From positions 372,001 through 436,000 of the forward strand of contig JACEFZ010011685.1 of NCBI GenBank assembly GCA_014155875.1: DNA of 64,000 nt. The letters are read 5' to 3'. Positions 45,801 through 58,088 of this stretch are shown here, piece after piece. This stretch comes from Cepaea nemoralis. Lineage: Eukaryota; Mollusca; Gastropoda; Stylommatophora; Helicidae. How positions within the stretch are numbered: position 1 is the first letter of the stretch; every line of letters starts with the position of its first letter. The notes beneath the pieces were generated by a model. It was given only the letters and a program-made list of their open reading frames with translations. It ran no database searches and was not told the DNA's origin. Both the position numbers and the translations under genes were made by a program.

Positions 45801-45934
45801 TATTACACAGACTGATCGCAATTTGTCGTTGGTTAATTTGCAACATTTGCTAGCCCTATTTATCTGAGGGCAATGAGGCCTCCGATTGGCCCATTGCTTG
45901 TCCACTTCCTGCAGTTGAACGCAAATCATAACAA

Positions 45935-46200
45935 CAGAGATGAGATGCCTAAGAAGAGGTGCGGGAGTAACAGTGAGAGACGGAATTAGGAATAAGGAAC
46001 TTAGAGGACACCTAGGTCTAAAACCTGTCACACATTAAAGAACTACATATTGAATGGTTTAGCCATCCGACAAGAATGCCCTGGTACCATCTGCCACAAA
46101 GAGCCACATTGAAGGCATATCGCGGATACACAGCAAGAGGAAGACCAAGTAAAGATGGAGTGATGGTTTCAAGAACAGCTTAAAAATCACTATCAGCTTG
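45935..46200 (+). mobile_element. Non-LTR retrotransposon fragment (family 3-like)
   Basis: Encodes MRCLRRGAGVTVRDGIRNKE and, after stops, a MV-PSDK segment comparable to the KWFGHASRLP region of family 3, followed by an AGAGGAAGACCAAG basic tail. Degenerate. Confidence 0.6.
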
Positions 46201-46239
46201 CAAAGAGCATTAGACACGACAAATAAAACATCTTTACAT

Positions 46240-46290
46240 ATCACCCACCCCCCCACCCCCCCCCCCCCCCCCCCCCCCCACCCCACCCTT
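46240..46290. repeat. Poly(C) tract
   Basis: ACCCACCCCCCCACCCC and a run of about 24 C; unstable and likely uncertain in length. Confidence 0.9.
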
Positions 46291-46299
46291 TCCCTGAGG

Positions 46300-46560
46300 T
46301 AAATGGAGGAAGAGACCAACAAGGAGTCAAACAAGCAAACATATTTGTTGGTTCGCTGCCTCTGACACCTGCATGCCCTGGCATAAAGATGAAACTGATA
46401 TTAGGCAGTAGTGACCTCCTCGAGGATTTCAACCCTGGCCTTCCGTACGTATTGGCTACAAGTAACTGGCTCCCCGTTTGTATAAGCCAATAAGCACTCA
46501 ATGGCTGATTTTGTCAGTATCACGGCGGCCGCCTTTATTTCCCAGGATATTTGCCCGTAT
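46300..46560 (-). mobile_element. LINE RNase H fragment (family 4)
   Basis: Minus-strand AAAVILTKSAIECLLAYTNG and NISFIFMPGHAGVRGSEPT correspond to the middle and final RNase H blocks, in two frames. Confidence 0.65.
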
Positions 46561-46589
46561 CCATTTAGAAACCAAGCCAATGAAATTAT

Positions 46590-47250
46590 AACTGCTGGAT
46601 GGAGTAATTGATAGATGGTTGAATTGATGGATGATAGGATGGATGATAGGATGGATGAATGGATTAATGAGTAGATGAAACAATGGCTGGATCGATTGGG
46701 TGGATTTACAAACCAAGTCAATGAAAATATAACTGCTGGATGGAGATACGAACACAGGACCACGACACCGGAAGGCAAACGTGCTAGCTAATTCACCGTT
46801 CCCCCAGGATAAGTTATTAGATCAATTGTTGCCGGGCCTACTGCACACGATTTGTATTATGATGGGTGGGTGTATGGATGAGTAGATGGATGAATGGATG
46901 GATGAATGGATGGATGGATGCATGGATGGATGAATGGATGAGTAGATTATTAATGGATGAGTAGATGGATTAATGGAAGGATGGATAAACTGATGGATGG
47001 ATTAATGGATAGATGGACGAAATGATGGATGATAGGATGGATGAATGGATTGATGAGTAGATGAAACAGTGGCTGGATTAATGGATGGATGAAAGGATTA
47101 ATGTGTGGAAGATAGATGGATTAACGGATAGTTGGATGGATGATGAGTGGATGGATGAGGGGGTGGATTAATGGATGGATAGATGGATTGATGAATGGAT
47201 GGGTGAGTGGATGGATTAATGGTTGAATAGATGGATGAATAGTTGATTGT
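46590..47250. repeat. ATGG/GATGAATG-type degenerate simple repeat
   Basis: GGATGGATGAATGGAT units with interruptions. A 170-bp stretch of unique bases (46,690-46,860) contains a partial copy of 46,560-46,610 (ACCAAGCCAATGAAAATATA-like). Confidence 0.85.
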
Positions 47251-47324
47251 TTACAACATCACATGGAAGACTGAGGCTGAACTGGTCAGCCGGATACGTG
47301 GACAGTCAGGTCATCTGAGCTCTA

Positions 47325-47458
47325 GCAAGGCCTTGCATCTATGGCACTGAGGCTGGTGAAGGCACTCCCCTCCCGGCGGAGTACCCTGAATCTATGGCAC
47401 TAGGGGGGATGAAGGTACTCTCCTCCCGGCGGAGTACCCTGAATCTATGGCACTAGGG
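47325..47458. repeat. About 52-55-bp minisatellite, left part
   Basis: Units CGGCGGAGTACCCTGAATCT, ATGGCACTAGGG and GATGAAGGCACTC; the array resumes at 54,232 behind the hAT-like element. Confidence 0.92.
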
Positions 47459-48204
47459 CAGTGTTTCCCAACCTTTTTTGAGCCATGCCCCACTTAAGCC
47501 TTTCTAAAATTCATATTGCCCCCCTCCCCCGCCCCACGCCCCCCCCCCTCAACATATACATTATTTTTAATATTCAAAAATTGAAATGTTCAATAAAGAA
47601 ACTTGAATGATAGGTTTTAGGAAGAAATCACTAGGTAATTATTGAGCAAACACAGTAAGTAAAGTTTCAAAACATATAATGGAGAACTGAAATTCAAGTA
47701 CAAAATAATTTTAATGAAAGATTTTTCTATATTATTTTAATTATTAGTAATTATTTATTATTTAAATTTAGTGAGATCCTTGCGCTTGATGCTTGAATGG
47801 TGCTGTACCGTCGATGCCTGCTTCCAATGTAGGCACTTCCAGGGACACTCATAGCAATCCCTCGCTGGACGGTAATCTACAACCCTATGAGTGGACCGTC
47901 AACTTCAGCAGCTAATGCGATACAATCCTGCAGCCCTGCACCAAGCATTCATGATATCACTCCAGCAAAGACATTTTCCTGCCCCTCTAACAGCCTTAAC
48001 TATTTCTAAATAAAGTTTCAAAATCCCTGCAATTTGTATACCACAAGCGACATCTTCCTTTTAGTTTGTAATGTTCGCTAATCAAGATCAGTGGCTCAGC
48101 ATAAATGGTCTATATATAGGCCATCTCAACATCTTTCATCTACTCAACAAATTACCTGAGCTCTCGGTAATACTGTCCAAACAGTTCCATGTGTTTGGAA
48201 TCAC

Positions 48205-50898
48205 AAAAGTCGTCTTAACGACAAAATAACCGACTCCGAAATCTCACTTAAGGGGTTTAAAGTAATTCGGAAAGATGCAAATCAAAAATTAGAGACAGGT
48301 ATTGCTGTATACATTTCCAGTTCTCTCAACTGGTCCCGTAGAAGTGATCTCGAGACAGTAGAGATAGAATGTGTTTGGTTAGAGGTGAAGCCAGCCAGCC
48401 AACAGCCGTTTCTCATTGGATACCTATATAGGAATCCTTGTGCCGGGTACGGTTGGTATGACTGCTTCACTACAATGATGGATAGAGTGTTTACAGCAGG
48501 TAGAGAAGTTATGATACTAGGTGACTTCAACATAGATATTAGTAAATCCAACCAGACATGGGACGATATCATTCTTTCTTACAATTTCAAACAACTAATA
48601 AACCGTCCCACAAGGGTTACTGACACATCCTCAACTATAATTGATCATATATATGTTACTTGTCCAGATAATATTATTGAATGTTCTGTTCCTGTGTGTA
48701 CAGTTAGTGACCACTACCCGGTATGTTGTACATGGTCAAGAATTGGGTTCAAACCTCTTAAACATAAACATGTAACTATCAAATTTAGGAATTACAAAGC
48801 ATTCAACCAAGATTTATTTTTGCAAGACTTAAGAAAAGCAGCCCTTGATCACGTTTACCAACTTCCTGACCCGGACGATGCATTAGCTTTCTGGACGAAG
48901 ACAGTCTACAATGTGTTCGATAAACACGTGCCAATCAAAGAAGTTCGAGTCAAAAATCAACATAAATCCCCATGGGTCACTAGAGAAGTGCTGGAAATCA
49001 TGAGAGAGCGAGATACAGCACACAAAAATAAAGACTTCATCAATTACCGCAGACTAAGGAATAAAGTTAAATATGAAATTCGTAGGATAAAAAAAGATCA
49101 TTTTAAAAATTTGATTGTAGATAATTCAAACAGTACAAATATATGGAAGGCCATTAACTTGCTAACCAATAAGAAACGCCCTACAGAATCAGCAATACCA
49201 AATTCTATAACATGCGATGAATTCAGTTGGTTCTTTCAATCAGAAATAGAGAATCTAAAGTCTTCAATACCAGACTCATCGTGTAATTTAAGTTCACTGG
49301 CATCATTCTGTGAGGAGAAGTGCGCCAGAAATATTCCCGCTGAGATTCCTTTAATGTCTGTTGCAGACGTTTATAAATATCTCTTGAACCTCAAATCAAC
49401 AAACTCACACGGCCTAGATGGTATCAGTAATAGAATTCTTCGTTGTGCTGCACCAGTCATTAGCGAGTCCTTAACGTTCATATATAACCAATGCCTGGCC
49501 AAAAACTACTTTCCATCTGCATTTAAAATTGCTAAAGTGTTTCCGCTTATTAAAAATGGCTCAATCGATAATAGCGTCTTGGGTAATTATAGACCTATTT
49601 CCTTACTATCGTCGCTATCAAAACCACTAGAAAAACACATTCATAAAATAACGTTACACCATTTAATTAACAATGATCTAATAATTAACAGTCAATCTGG
49701 GTTTCGACCTAAATATTCTTGCCATAGTGCTCTAACAAAAATGACCGATAACTGGCACTTAAACATCAACAACGGTAGAATTTGTGGAGCGGTGTTTGTA
49801 GACTTTAAAAAAGCTTTTGATATGGTAGATCACGATATTTTAATTAGAAAACTAAAGCAAATGAAGACAAGCACCAACATGGTGAACATAATTACGTCAT
49901 TTCTATCCGACAGGCAACAAGTCGTGTCCTTCAACAACTGTCTATCAAGACCCACACAGCTTAATATTGGTGTGCCTCAGGGCTCAATACTAGGTCCGCT
50001 GCTTTTTGCAGTTTATATTAATGATCTTCCTTTATATATCAATACAACTTGTGATCTATTCGCAGACGACTGTACTATATATACTAGTCAAGAAAACCGT
50101 AGTGAATTAGAGAATTCTTTACAAAAGGAACTTGATAATCTTACTAGATGGAGCAATGAAAACCGCATGCAAATTAACATCGACAAAACCAAATCCATGC
50201 TAATAACGACCAGACAAAAACTACAGACACTAGCCATAACTGGATCACCGCTCGAACTCCGCATGGGCACGTTACCTATAGTTAATGTGACTGAACATAA
50301 AACACTAGGGCTTTTAATAGACAGCCATTTGAACTGGAGCTCTCATGTTCACGCTCTTACCAAGAAAATAGCACAAAAAGTTTACCAACTTGCTAAAATT
50401 CAGCACTTCCTGGACGAAAGCACACGAAAAATATTCTATACATGCTATATCCAATCACATCTCGATTACTGTTCCACAGTTTGGGATGGTTGCCCTAAAT
50501 CTAATTTAAAACGACTATGTTCTCTACAAAACCGCGCTATTCGTCTGGTTTCTGACATAAAGCACGTAGAAAGTAATAATTTGTACAGTCATCTAAGACT
50601 TCTACCACTACAAAAGCGCTTCCTTTTCAACAAAGTCAAATTAGTGAATAAAATTATATCTCAAAATACCCCAGAGTATCTTCTGCCGCTGATTCAATCT
50701 AATGCAATGAACAGCAAGCGCCTAAATTTGGTACATGTCTCAAAGCCTAGATTGGACCTATACAAAACATGTTTCGCCTATTCTGGTGCTCACTTATGGA
50801 ATGGTCTGCCTTCAGATCTGAAAACTCCAATGAGTCCCTACACATTTAACCGAAAACTCTTTCAATACTTAATCCATACCGACTATATGCCACCATAA
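48205..50898 (+). CDS. LINE ORF2: endonuclease and reverse transcriptase
   Basis: Frame open from about 48,205 to TAA at 50,898, roughly 890 codons; a frameshift near 48,208 separates it from the endonuclease N-terminus (HLNIFHLLNKLPELSVIL, about 48,125). AP-type endonuclease with GYLYRNPCAG, ILGDFNIDISKS and VSDHYPV. RT with YRPISLLSSLSKPLEKH, SQSGFRPKYSCHSAL, VFVDFKKAFDMVDHDIL, GVPQGSILGPLLFAVYINDL and the active site FADDCTIY. A C-terminal SHLDYCSTVWDGC block is typical of the CR1/L2/Jockey side of LINEs. It would nick DNA and copy its own RNA. Apart from the start region it looks intact. Confidence 0.93.
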   Translation, partial: KSRLNDKITDSEISLKGFKVIRKDANQKLETGIAVYISSSLNWSRRSDLETVEIECVWLEVKPASQQPFLIGYLYRNPCAGYGWYDCFTTMMDRVFTAGREVMILGDFNIDISKSNQTWDDIILSYNFKQLINRPTRVTDTSSTIIDHIYVTCPDNIIECSVPVCTVSDHYPVCCTWSRIGFKPLKHKHVTIKFRNYKAFNQDLFLQDLRKAALDHVYQLPDPDDALAFWTKTVYNVFDKHVPIKEVRVKNQHKSPWVTREVLEIMRERDTAHKNKDFINYRRLRNKVKYEIRRIKKDHFKNLIVDNSNSTNIWKAINLLTNKKRPTESAIPNSITCDEFSWFFQSEIENLKSSIPDSSCNLSSLASFCEEKCARNIPAEIPLMSVADVYKYLLNLKSTNSHGLDGISNRILRCAAPVISESLTFIYNQCLAKNYFPSAFKIAKVFPLIKNGSIDNSVLGNYRPISLLSSLSKPLEKHIHKITLHHLINNDLIINSQSGFRPKYSCHSALTKMTDNWHLNINNGRICGAVFVDFKKAFDMVDHDILIRKLKQMKTSTNMVNIITSFLSDRQQVVSFNNCLSRPTQLNIGVPQGSILGPLLFAVYINDLPLYINTTCDLFADDCTIYTSQENRSELENSLQKELDNLTRWSNENRMQINIDKTKSMLITTRQKLQTLAITGSPLELRMGTLPIVNVTEHKTLGLLIDSHLNWSSHVHALTKKIAQKVYQLAKIQHFLDESTRKIFYTCYIQSHLDYCSTVWDGCPKSNLKRLCSLQNRAIRLVSDIKHVESNNLYSHLRLLPLQKRFLFNKVKLVNKIISQNTPEYLLPLIQSNAMNSKRLNLVHVSKPRLDLYKTCFAYSGAHLWNGLPSDLKTPMSPYTFNRKLFQYLIHTDYMPP

Positions 50899-51999
<1,101 letters not shown>

Positions 52000-52084
52000 C
52001 TATTTTTACGTCACATACATTTTATGTACACATTTTTCTCCATGTTTAACATTTTTATGAGACTGCTCATGACAAGTGTCAGTG

Positions 52085-53880
52085 TATGTGTGTGAGTAAA
52101 GTGTGGGAGTTTGTTCATACTAATTTCAATACTAACGTGAGACATTTTGTATGTGTCTAGATGTGAGGAAGTGTGAGTGTATGTGGAGGATGTGTGTGAG
52201 TGTGGGGATATGTGTAGGTGGGGGGTGTGTGGGTGGGGGTATGCATTTGGATGGGTTGGGGTGTGTCGGTTTTGGTGGGTAGTGGTATTTGTGGGTGTTG
52301 GTGGGATGTGTGGATGGATGTGTGGGGGTGAAAGTAGGGGTGTTGGAATGGGTGTGGGGGATGTGTGTATGGGTGGAGGATATGTGTATGGGACGGATGC
52401 AGGGGATGTGTGTTTATGTGGGTGGAGATGTGTGGATGGTTTGAGGAAGTATGTGTGGGAGGCGGGGTTGTGTGGGTAGGGGATTGTGTTGGGTGGATTT
52501 GGGATGGAAGGGCGGGTGTGGAGAAGTGTATGGGGTGTGGGTTTGAGATATGTGTGCGGTGTGTTGGTTGGGGATGTGTGAATGATGTGTGGGTGGAGGG
52601 TATGTTTGTGGTGGTATGGGTGGAGGATAGTGTGTGGTGTGGGGGATGTGTGTGATGAGTGCGGGAAATGTGCGTATGGGTGGGGTATATGTGTGGGTGA
52701 GCAGGGGATTGTGGTGGTTGGGGGAAGTATGTGGGGGAGTGTGGGTGGGAGATGTGTGTGTGTAGGTGGGGAATGTGTGGGTGGGGGTGTGTGAGTGGCT
52801 TAGGGATGTGTAGGTGGGTGAGGGAGTTGTATGTGTCGGGGTGGGATGTGTGAGTGGGTGGAGGATGTGTGTGGGAGTAGGGGTATTGTGATCGAGAGAT
52901 GTTTGGTTGGGGTGGGTGGGGGTGTGTGGGTGCGTAGTGGAGGATGTATGCGTGAGTGTGTGTTGGTGGACGGGTAGGGAATGCGTGTGTGGGTGGGGAG
53001 AGGTGTGTGGTGTGTTGGTTGGTGATATTGTGTGGGTGAGGTATGTGTGTGTGGGTGGGGGATTTTTGTGGTGTGTGAGTGGGGGTATGTGGGGTGGATG
53101 GGCAAGGGTATCTGTGTGGGTGGGAATATTGTGTGGTATCTGGGTGGGGGATATGTGTGTGGTGTGTAAGTGGGGATGTGATGGTGAGGGATATGTGTGT
53201 GTGTGGTGCGTGGGTTGGGAATAGTGCGTGGTAGGGGGTGTATATGATGTGTGGGTGGGGGATTGTGTGGTGAGGGATTATGTTAAGGCATGTGTGGGTG
53301 GGTGGAAGTTGTATGTGTGGGTGGTGGGGTGTGTGTGAGTGGATTGGGGATGTATGGGTGGTTAGGGAGATGTGTGTGTGTGTGGGGGGGGGTGGGGTAG
53401 GGACATGTCAGTTGGTGGGGATGTGTGTGTATGGTTTGGGGATGTGTGAGTGGATGTGCGATGTGTGGGTTGGTGGGGGATTGTGTGTGTGTGGGTGGGG
53501 AATATGTTGTCGATGGAGATGTGGCTGGGGGATGGGTGGTTTGAGGATGTGGGTGGGGAGAGGATGTGTGGGGTAGGATGTGGATGGGCGTGGGATGTGT
53601 GGGTTTGTGGGGGAATGTTTGTGGGTGGCGAGTGTGTTTTGGTTGGGGGATCAGGTGAGGGCAGTGTGTGTTGGTGGGGGATGTGCGGGAGGGGGATGGT
53701 TCGGTTGGTGGGTTATGTATGTGTCCCTTGGTGTGCGTGTGTGTCGGTAGGTGGGGGTGTGTATGTGTCCCTTGGTGCGCGTGTGTGTGGGTAGGTGGGG
53801 GTGTTGTGTGGGTGGGTGGGGTGATGTATGGGGGTGTGTGGGTGGGTGGAGTGATGTATGTGTAGGTGGGAGATGGGCTT
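52085..53880 (+). repeat. G/T-rich minisatellite (GTGTGGGTGGGGGATGT)
   Basis: About 1.8 kb of irregular GTGTGGGTGGGG units; the plus strand is almost free of C. Frequent GGG/GGGG runs could fold as G-quadruplexes in the LINE RNA. All open frames here are compositional. Confidence 0.95.
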
Positions 53881-54231
53881 CATAACATTGTAATTAGCCT
53901 TGTTTATGTTTACAACATTCATTTCACAATGTTTATTTTTTCCTATGTAAATGTATAAAGCTCTTGATGAACGAAAGACGAGTGATTGGAAGGGCCGAAT
54001 GTAAGACGGGCCTGCGCGCCCAATTTGTGACCCTAATAAAGTTGATTTGATTTGATTTGATTTGATTTGCTTGCTGCAAAGAGATCTTATGTCAGGTTCC
54101 AATTTAGTTAACTTCAGTCTCAAGTCTCCCCGTTTTGTTATATTCAGCCGATGTCTTCCATTTTCGAATTGCCCCCCTTAACAGTCGAATTGCCCCCCTG
54201 TGGGGCGTGGGCCCCACGTTGGGAAACACTG

Positions 54232-54490
54232 CACTAGGGGGGATGAAGGCACTCTCTTACCGGCGGAGTACCCTGAATCTATGGCACTAGGGGGGATGAA
54301 GGCAATCTCCTCCCGGCGGAGTACCCTGAATCTATGGCACTGAGGCTGGTGAAGGCACTTTCCTCCCTGCGGAGTACCCTGAATCTATGGCACTGAGGCG
54401 GGTGAAGGCACTTTCCTCCCGGCGGAGTACCCTGAATCTATGGCACTGAGGCGGGTGAAGGCACTTTCCTCCCGGCAGAGTACCCAACTA
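54232..54490. repeat. About 52-55-bp minisatellite, right part
   Basis: CACTAGGGGGGATGAAGGCA, then repeats of CCTCCCGGCGGAGTACCCTG and AATCTATGGCACTGAGGC, ending about 140 bp before exon 4. Confidence 0.92.
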
Positions 54491-54631
54491 CAATCTACAC
54501 GTTGTCTGTCCTGCAGAGCCCTCCTTCCCCAGTCCTCACTTAATTACCAGCGGGCGGGGCAAGACCAGTACTGGAACTTAACACCTGGGGACAGACATAG
54601 CCATTATGATATGAGCGTTCTGGACTCTTAC

Positions 54632-54719
54632 ACGTGCAGATGTTCTTGTATCGGGTCTTCATCCTGTTCTCTGGACTTGTGCCGACAGCAGTCGTCGCTG
54701 ATTCATTGGCCGGTATTTC
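54632..54719 (-). CDS. RPTP exon 4: D1 pTyr-loop (KTRYKN)
   Basis: 88 nt, acceptor CTCTCAG, donor ACGT|GTAAGA. Phase 0 start (matches exon 3); the last base opens the tyrosine codon completed in exon 5. The peptide contains EIPANESATTAV and SPENRMKTRYKNICT. The last part is the K-N-R-Y-x-N-I-x-P-Y-D motif whose tyrosine stacks on the substrate phosphotyrosine ring; here KTRYKNICTYDDHSRV across the junction. It lies only about 140 bp from a minisatellite. Confidence 0.94.
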
Positions 54720-54861
54720 CTGAGAGCAAAAATCAACATGTCCGTGAGACGTGTGCAACAAGGTCTATTAATGTACTAAGACCATATATCCACGAGAAAT
54801 GTTATATGATAACACATAATTCATAGGAAATTTATTATACCAAAACAGTGTTTTCCCGTAG

Positions 54862-55222
54862 TGAATTTGAATAGCGAAGATACAAACCATAGAATGTACG
54901 ATTTATTTACTTACTGCAGATATCACACAACGTAAAGTAAAATAATTAGATTCATACACAAAATAGTCATTTTTTAAAGTTTGCAGATGCGATAATGATC
55001 AATCTGCACAAGCTTATTTTGTGCAAACAGAAAGACATGATAGTCAATTTAAAATTACCATGATAAACAACTGATATTACTGTGCGAACATGTGTATATT
55101 TCAGCTTGAACGATGAATCTAATTATTTACTCTACGTTGTGTGACATCTGCAGTAAGTACCTGCAGTAAGTACCAGGCAATAAATCGTACTATATATGGT
55201 TTGTGTCTTCGTTATTCAAATT
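54862..55222. mobile_element. Inverted pair of Penelope-type terminal repeats
   Basis: AATAGCGAAGATACAAACCA with GTACGATTTATT at the left edge is mirrored at the right by AATAAATCGTAC and GTTTGTGTCTTCGTTATT. The edge sequence equals the 3' terminus of the Penelope-like copy at 38.5 kb (AACGAAGACACAAACAATAG). The inner GCAAACAGAAAGACATGATA also occurs in that copy, inverted. Inverted terminal repeats are a known Penelope arrangement. No coding sequence remains. Confidence 0.75.
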
Positions 55223-55269
55223 TATTATATGTCATTAATTTATTTTTTTCATTATTGTAATATTTGTAA

Positions 55270-55500
55270 TTAAAGTAGTTAAGGTTGCATATCCTTTACA
55301 GGACGTTGCAGTCAACACCAGCACGTTTTTACTGTTGTGATCTCTTGGCAAGTTTACGTTCAGTAGTTTGCCATTGATTTCTGAACGACCGGCACCCATA
55401 CCATTTCGTTAAAATACTTACGCAACGTGGTCTGCTGCTAAATCGCGTGCAGCTTTGTTTCGATCGCAGGTCTGCGTCCGTAACACTCTCGCCACGGAGT
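55270..55500 (-). mobile_element. SINE (family A) copy
   Basis: Minus strand: GTTACGGACGCAGACCTGCG, CTGAACGTAAACTTGCCAAG and ACGTCCTGTAAAGGATATGC in family order, tail at 55,270. Confidence 0.85.
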
Positions 55501-55624
55501 CGATAAAGTAGTATCTGCCATTAATGTAGTATCTGTCGTTAGTTTATTATCTCTCAAATATTTATTCATCTCATCATAAAATCCTGTTTCTCTTGTAACT
55601 TGCGGTGCGAGATGAACAATTGAT

Positions 55625-55785
55625 TGATTTATTGATTGATTTAGGAACCGACATCACACCGTTCGGGGCATTCCCATAAGCGCTCCGTCCCCATACCTCA
55701 GCAGCCAGCGAAGAGTTCCATCACCAATAGTTCCTGTAGCAATCTGATTATATGTCCGTCTCGCCTTTCCTCTGAGCGTCGAGAT
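55625..55785 (-). mobile_element. 3' end of a LINE with RNase H (family 4)
   Basis: Encodes LRGKARRTYNQIATGTIGDG and TLRWLLRYGDGALMGMPRTV to its stop, then GGTTCC and a TAAATCAATCAATAAATC tail. It matches the C-terminus of the plus-strand copy near 45.2 kb. Confidence 0.8.
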
Positions 55786-55789
55786 GAAC

Positions 55790-56070
55790 AAGAAAGAGCG
55801 GGTGAGTGCCCGTTTACTGGCTTCATGTATCGATATCCGAATGGACTCTGCAATTCCCACCGCCCATCGCTTACGTGGCCAGCCTTTCCTTCTGCTTCCA
55901 TCTGGCCTGTACGTCATTGCTTGTTGTGGTATACTGTTAGTTGGTAATTTAGTTGCATGGTCAAACCATTTAGCTTGCTGCCTTCTGTTAAAATCTAGTG
56001 TTGTCTTGATTTCTTCATTTTTGATTTTCTCTCTTCTTGATACATTGAATATACTTCTCAGGAATCACAT
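55790..56070 (-). mobile_element. Non-LTR retrotransposon fragment (family 3)
   Basis: Minus-strand pieces with a KWFDHAT-like block near 55,965, WKQKERLATKR near 55,900 and ISIHEASKRALTRSFLF near 55,820, the C-terminal end of family 3, with several stops. Its 3' end lies against the family-4 fragment. Confidence 0.65.
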
Positions 56071-56109
56071 TCATTTGACAATGTTGTTTTTTGTTTCCTG
56101 TGTGAATGC

Positions 56110-56215
56110 TTTATGCACTATTCATGAACGAAAAATGAGTGATTGGAAGGGCCGAATGTACTGCATGCCCAATTTGTGAACCTTTGAAAATAAAGTTCAA
56201 TCAATCAATCAATCT
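56110..56215 (+). mobile_element. 3' end of a family-5 LINE
   Basis: GAGTGATTGGAAGGGCCGAA then GCCCAATTTGTGAACC and AATAAAGTTC with an (AATC)n tail; the same terminus as the two longer copies. Confidence 0.85.
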
Positions 56216-56396
56216 CATTTCTGTTATGATTTTTCTATTCTCTTTTTTTCTGTCATTGTCCAGGTTTGGTATTGGTAGGAAGATTGTGTTGTATATTGGT
56301 TCTCTTCTCTATGTTGAAGGTTTGCCTCTATTGATTCGGCAGCCTTGACCTGGTCATTTAGACGAAACAAGCAGAGCTGTTAAAGAAACATCTCAC

Positions 56397-56566
56397 ATGG
56401 AACTGTGCCTCAAACAGCCTCCGGTCCTGGGACTTGAGGAAGTGTGGCAGGTCGGCCAGAGACACCCTGGTGGGGCTGGGGACTGTTTCCATGTTGTTGT
56501 ACACTGGATCCCAGTCCGCTGCTGGCCTGCTGTCTGGTGACCGCTGCACTTCTGTCTGCTTGGGCG
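56397..56566 (-). CDS. RPTP exon 3: juxtamembrane region and first helix of D1
   Basis: 170 nt, acceptor CCATAG, donor CAT|GTGAGA. The two-base lead completes a codon from exon 2; it ends in phase 0. A proline- and serine-rich stretch (RSPDSRPAADWDPVYNNMET) leads into VSLADLPHFLKSQDRRLFEA, which matches the I-x-V-x-x-L-x-x-Y-I...F-x-x-E-F opening helix of a receptor D1. VYNNM offers a tyrosine in a Y-x-N / Y-x-x-M setting, which SH2 proteins bind when phosphorylated; this use is inferred. Confidence 0.92.
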
Positions 56567-56693
56567 CTATGGACAATGTAAACGGTGCGTTTGTTTATTG
56601 GTTATTTGTTGAACAAGAGGGCGACACAGAAGATGTTTGTAACAATTGGACAGCAAATAATATAATGCAGAACAGCATTCTCATTACAATAGC

Positions 56694-56695
<2 letters not shown>

Positions 56696-56753
<58 letters not shown>

Positions 56754-57545
56754 CGAATGAGAGAAGGGTAGAGGATAAGAGAGAGAGAGGGAGAAGTGAC
56801 GAGAGATGGAGAGAGTTAAAGAGACAGAAAAAGAGAAGAGAGAGAAGGGGGAGAGAAAAAGAGACAGGAAGAAAGAAGTAGAAAGAGAAAGAACAAGAGA
56901 CAGACAGATAGACAGACAGCGGAGTGGGACGTCATGATCAACAAAATATGCCTCAGTGTAAGTTCTCGCAGAAGATGGAGCTAAGGAGGAAGACAAAGAT
57001 AAGACAGAAGAAGAGAAAGACTAGGAGGAAGACAAAGATAAGACAGATGAAGAGGAAGACTACGAATAAGATAAAGATAAGACACAAGAATAGAAAGTCT
57101 AGGAGGAAAACAAAGAAAAGCCAGAAGAATAGAAAGACTAGAAGGAAGACACAGACAAGACAGAAGAAGAGGAAGACAAGGAGGAGAGGAAAATAAGACA
57201 GAAGAAGAGGAAGACAAGGAGGAAAACAAAGATGAGACAGAAAAAGAGGAAGACAAGGAGGAAAGCAAAGATGAGACAGAAAAAGAGGAAGACCAGGAAG
57301 AAGACAAAGATAGAGAAAAGAAGAGGAAGAAAAGTAGGAAGACAAAGATAAGATAGAAGAAAAGAAAGAAAATGAAGAAGAGAAAGATAAGACAGAAGAA
57401 AGGGAAGACAATGAGGAAGAGAAAGATAAGACAGAAGAAGACGAAGGCTATTAATAATTCAAATATAAAACATAAGAAGAGGAAGAGCGATAGGAAAAAC
57501 AGATGAAGAAGAGAAGGAGGAGAAGAGTGGGAAGGAGAGGAAAAT
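56696..57545. repeat. (GA)n and polypurine tract
   Basis: (GA)n at 56,696-56,748, then about 800 bp almost purely A and G on the plus strand (AGAAGAGGAAGACAAGGAGG units). In the transcript direction it is a long pyrimidine tract 170 bp upstream of exon 3's... donor-side neighbour intron 2. Open frames here are compositional. Confidence 0.93.
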
Positions 57546-57556
57546 GAGGGATAATC

Positions 57557-57562
<6 letters not shown>

Positions 57563-57609
<47 letters not shown>

Positions 57610-57610
57610 T
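57563..57610. repeat. (AAT)n microsatellite
   Basis: About 16 AAT units. Confidence 0.98.
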
Positions 57611-57799
57611 TACTATGAACTTAGTCTGTTTGCATAAAACCACATAGAACCGCCTAACCTCTATCACCTCATTATATTCGAGTAAACGTTTATTGCTCGT
57701 CGAATACAGTACAGTATACCAAACGCTTTTTGTTTTCCTTTGTTCATGTTAAATTTCAAATCGCCGTGCGGATAACAGATGCTCCACACATTATAGTAA

Positions 57800-58075
57800 A
57801 TGTTATAGGGCGGCTAGATTTCATTTGAAAACAGCAAGTTAAATGATTCGGCCATATAACAAGGCTACCAACTAACAGCAATGAAGTACAGAACAACTGG
57901 AAACAGAAGAAGGGGCCCGATCATGTAAACGATGGACAGAGAAAATAGCAGTGTCCATGGAAATCTCAAAACATGAAACCCAATAACGGACACTCTCCCA
58001 CTGTTTATGCTTCACCTCCACATCGCAAGGTATAAGACGAACAAGAAGAGATGAGATGGGATGAGATGAGATGAG
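57800..58075 (+). mobile_element. 3' end of a non-LTR retrotransposon (family 3)
   Basis: TTGAAAACAGCAAGTTAAAT begins the KQQVKWFGH region of family 3; the copy ends in GGATGAGATGAGATGAGA, 14 bp from the donor of exon 2. It resembles the fragment at 1,175-1,345. Confidence 0.7.
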
Positions 58076-58088
58076 AATGGTGGCTCAC

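Noticed and set aside
52177..53865. Chain of Gly/Val/Trp/Cys-rich frames
   Set aside because: G/T-rich simple sequence in a LINE 3' region; composition alone gives these frames.
55784..56179. 131-codon plus-strand frame
   Set aside because: Antisense of family-3 and family-4 LINE fragments.
56595..57667. Lys/Arg/Glu-rich (+) and Ser/Phe/Leu-rich (-) frames
   Set aside because: Polypurine/polypyrimidine tract lacking stop-codon composition.
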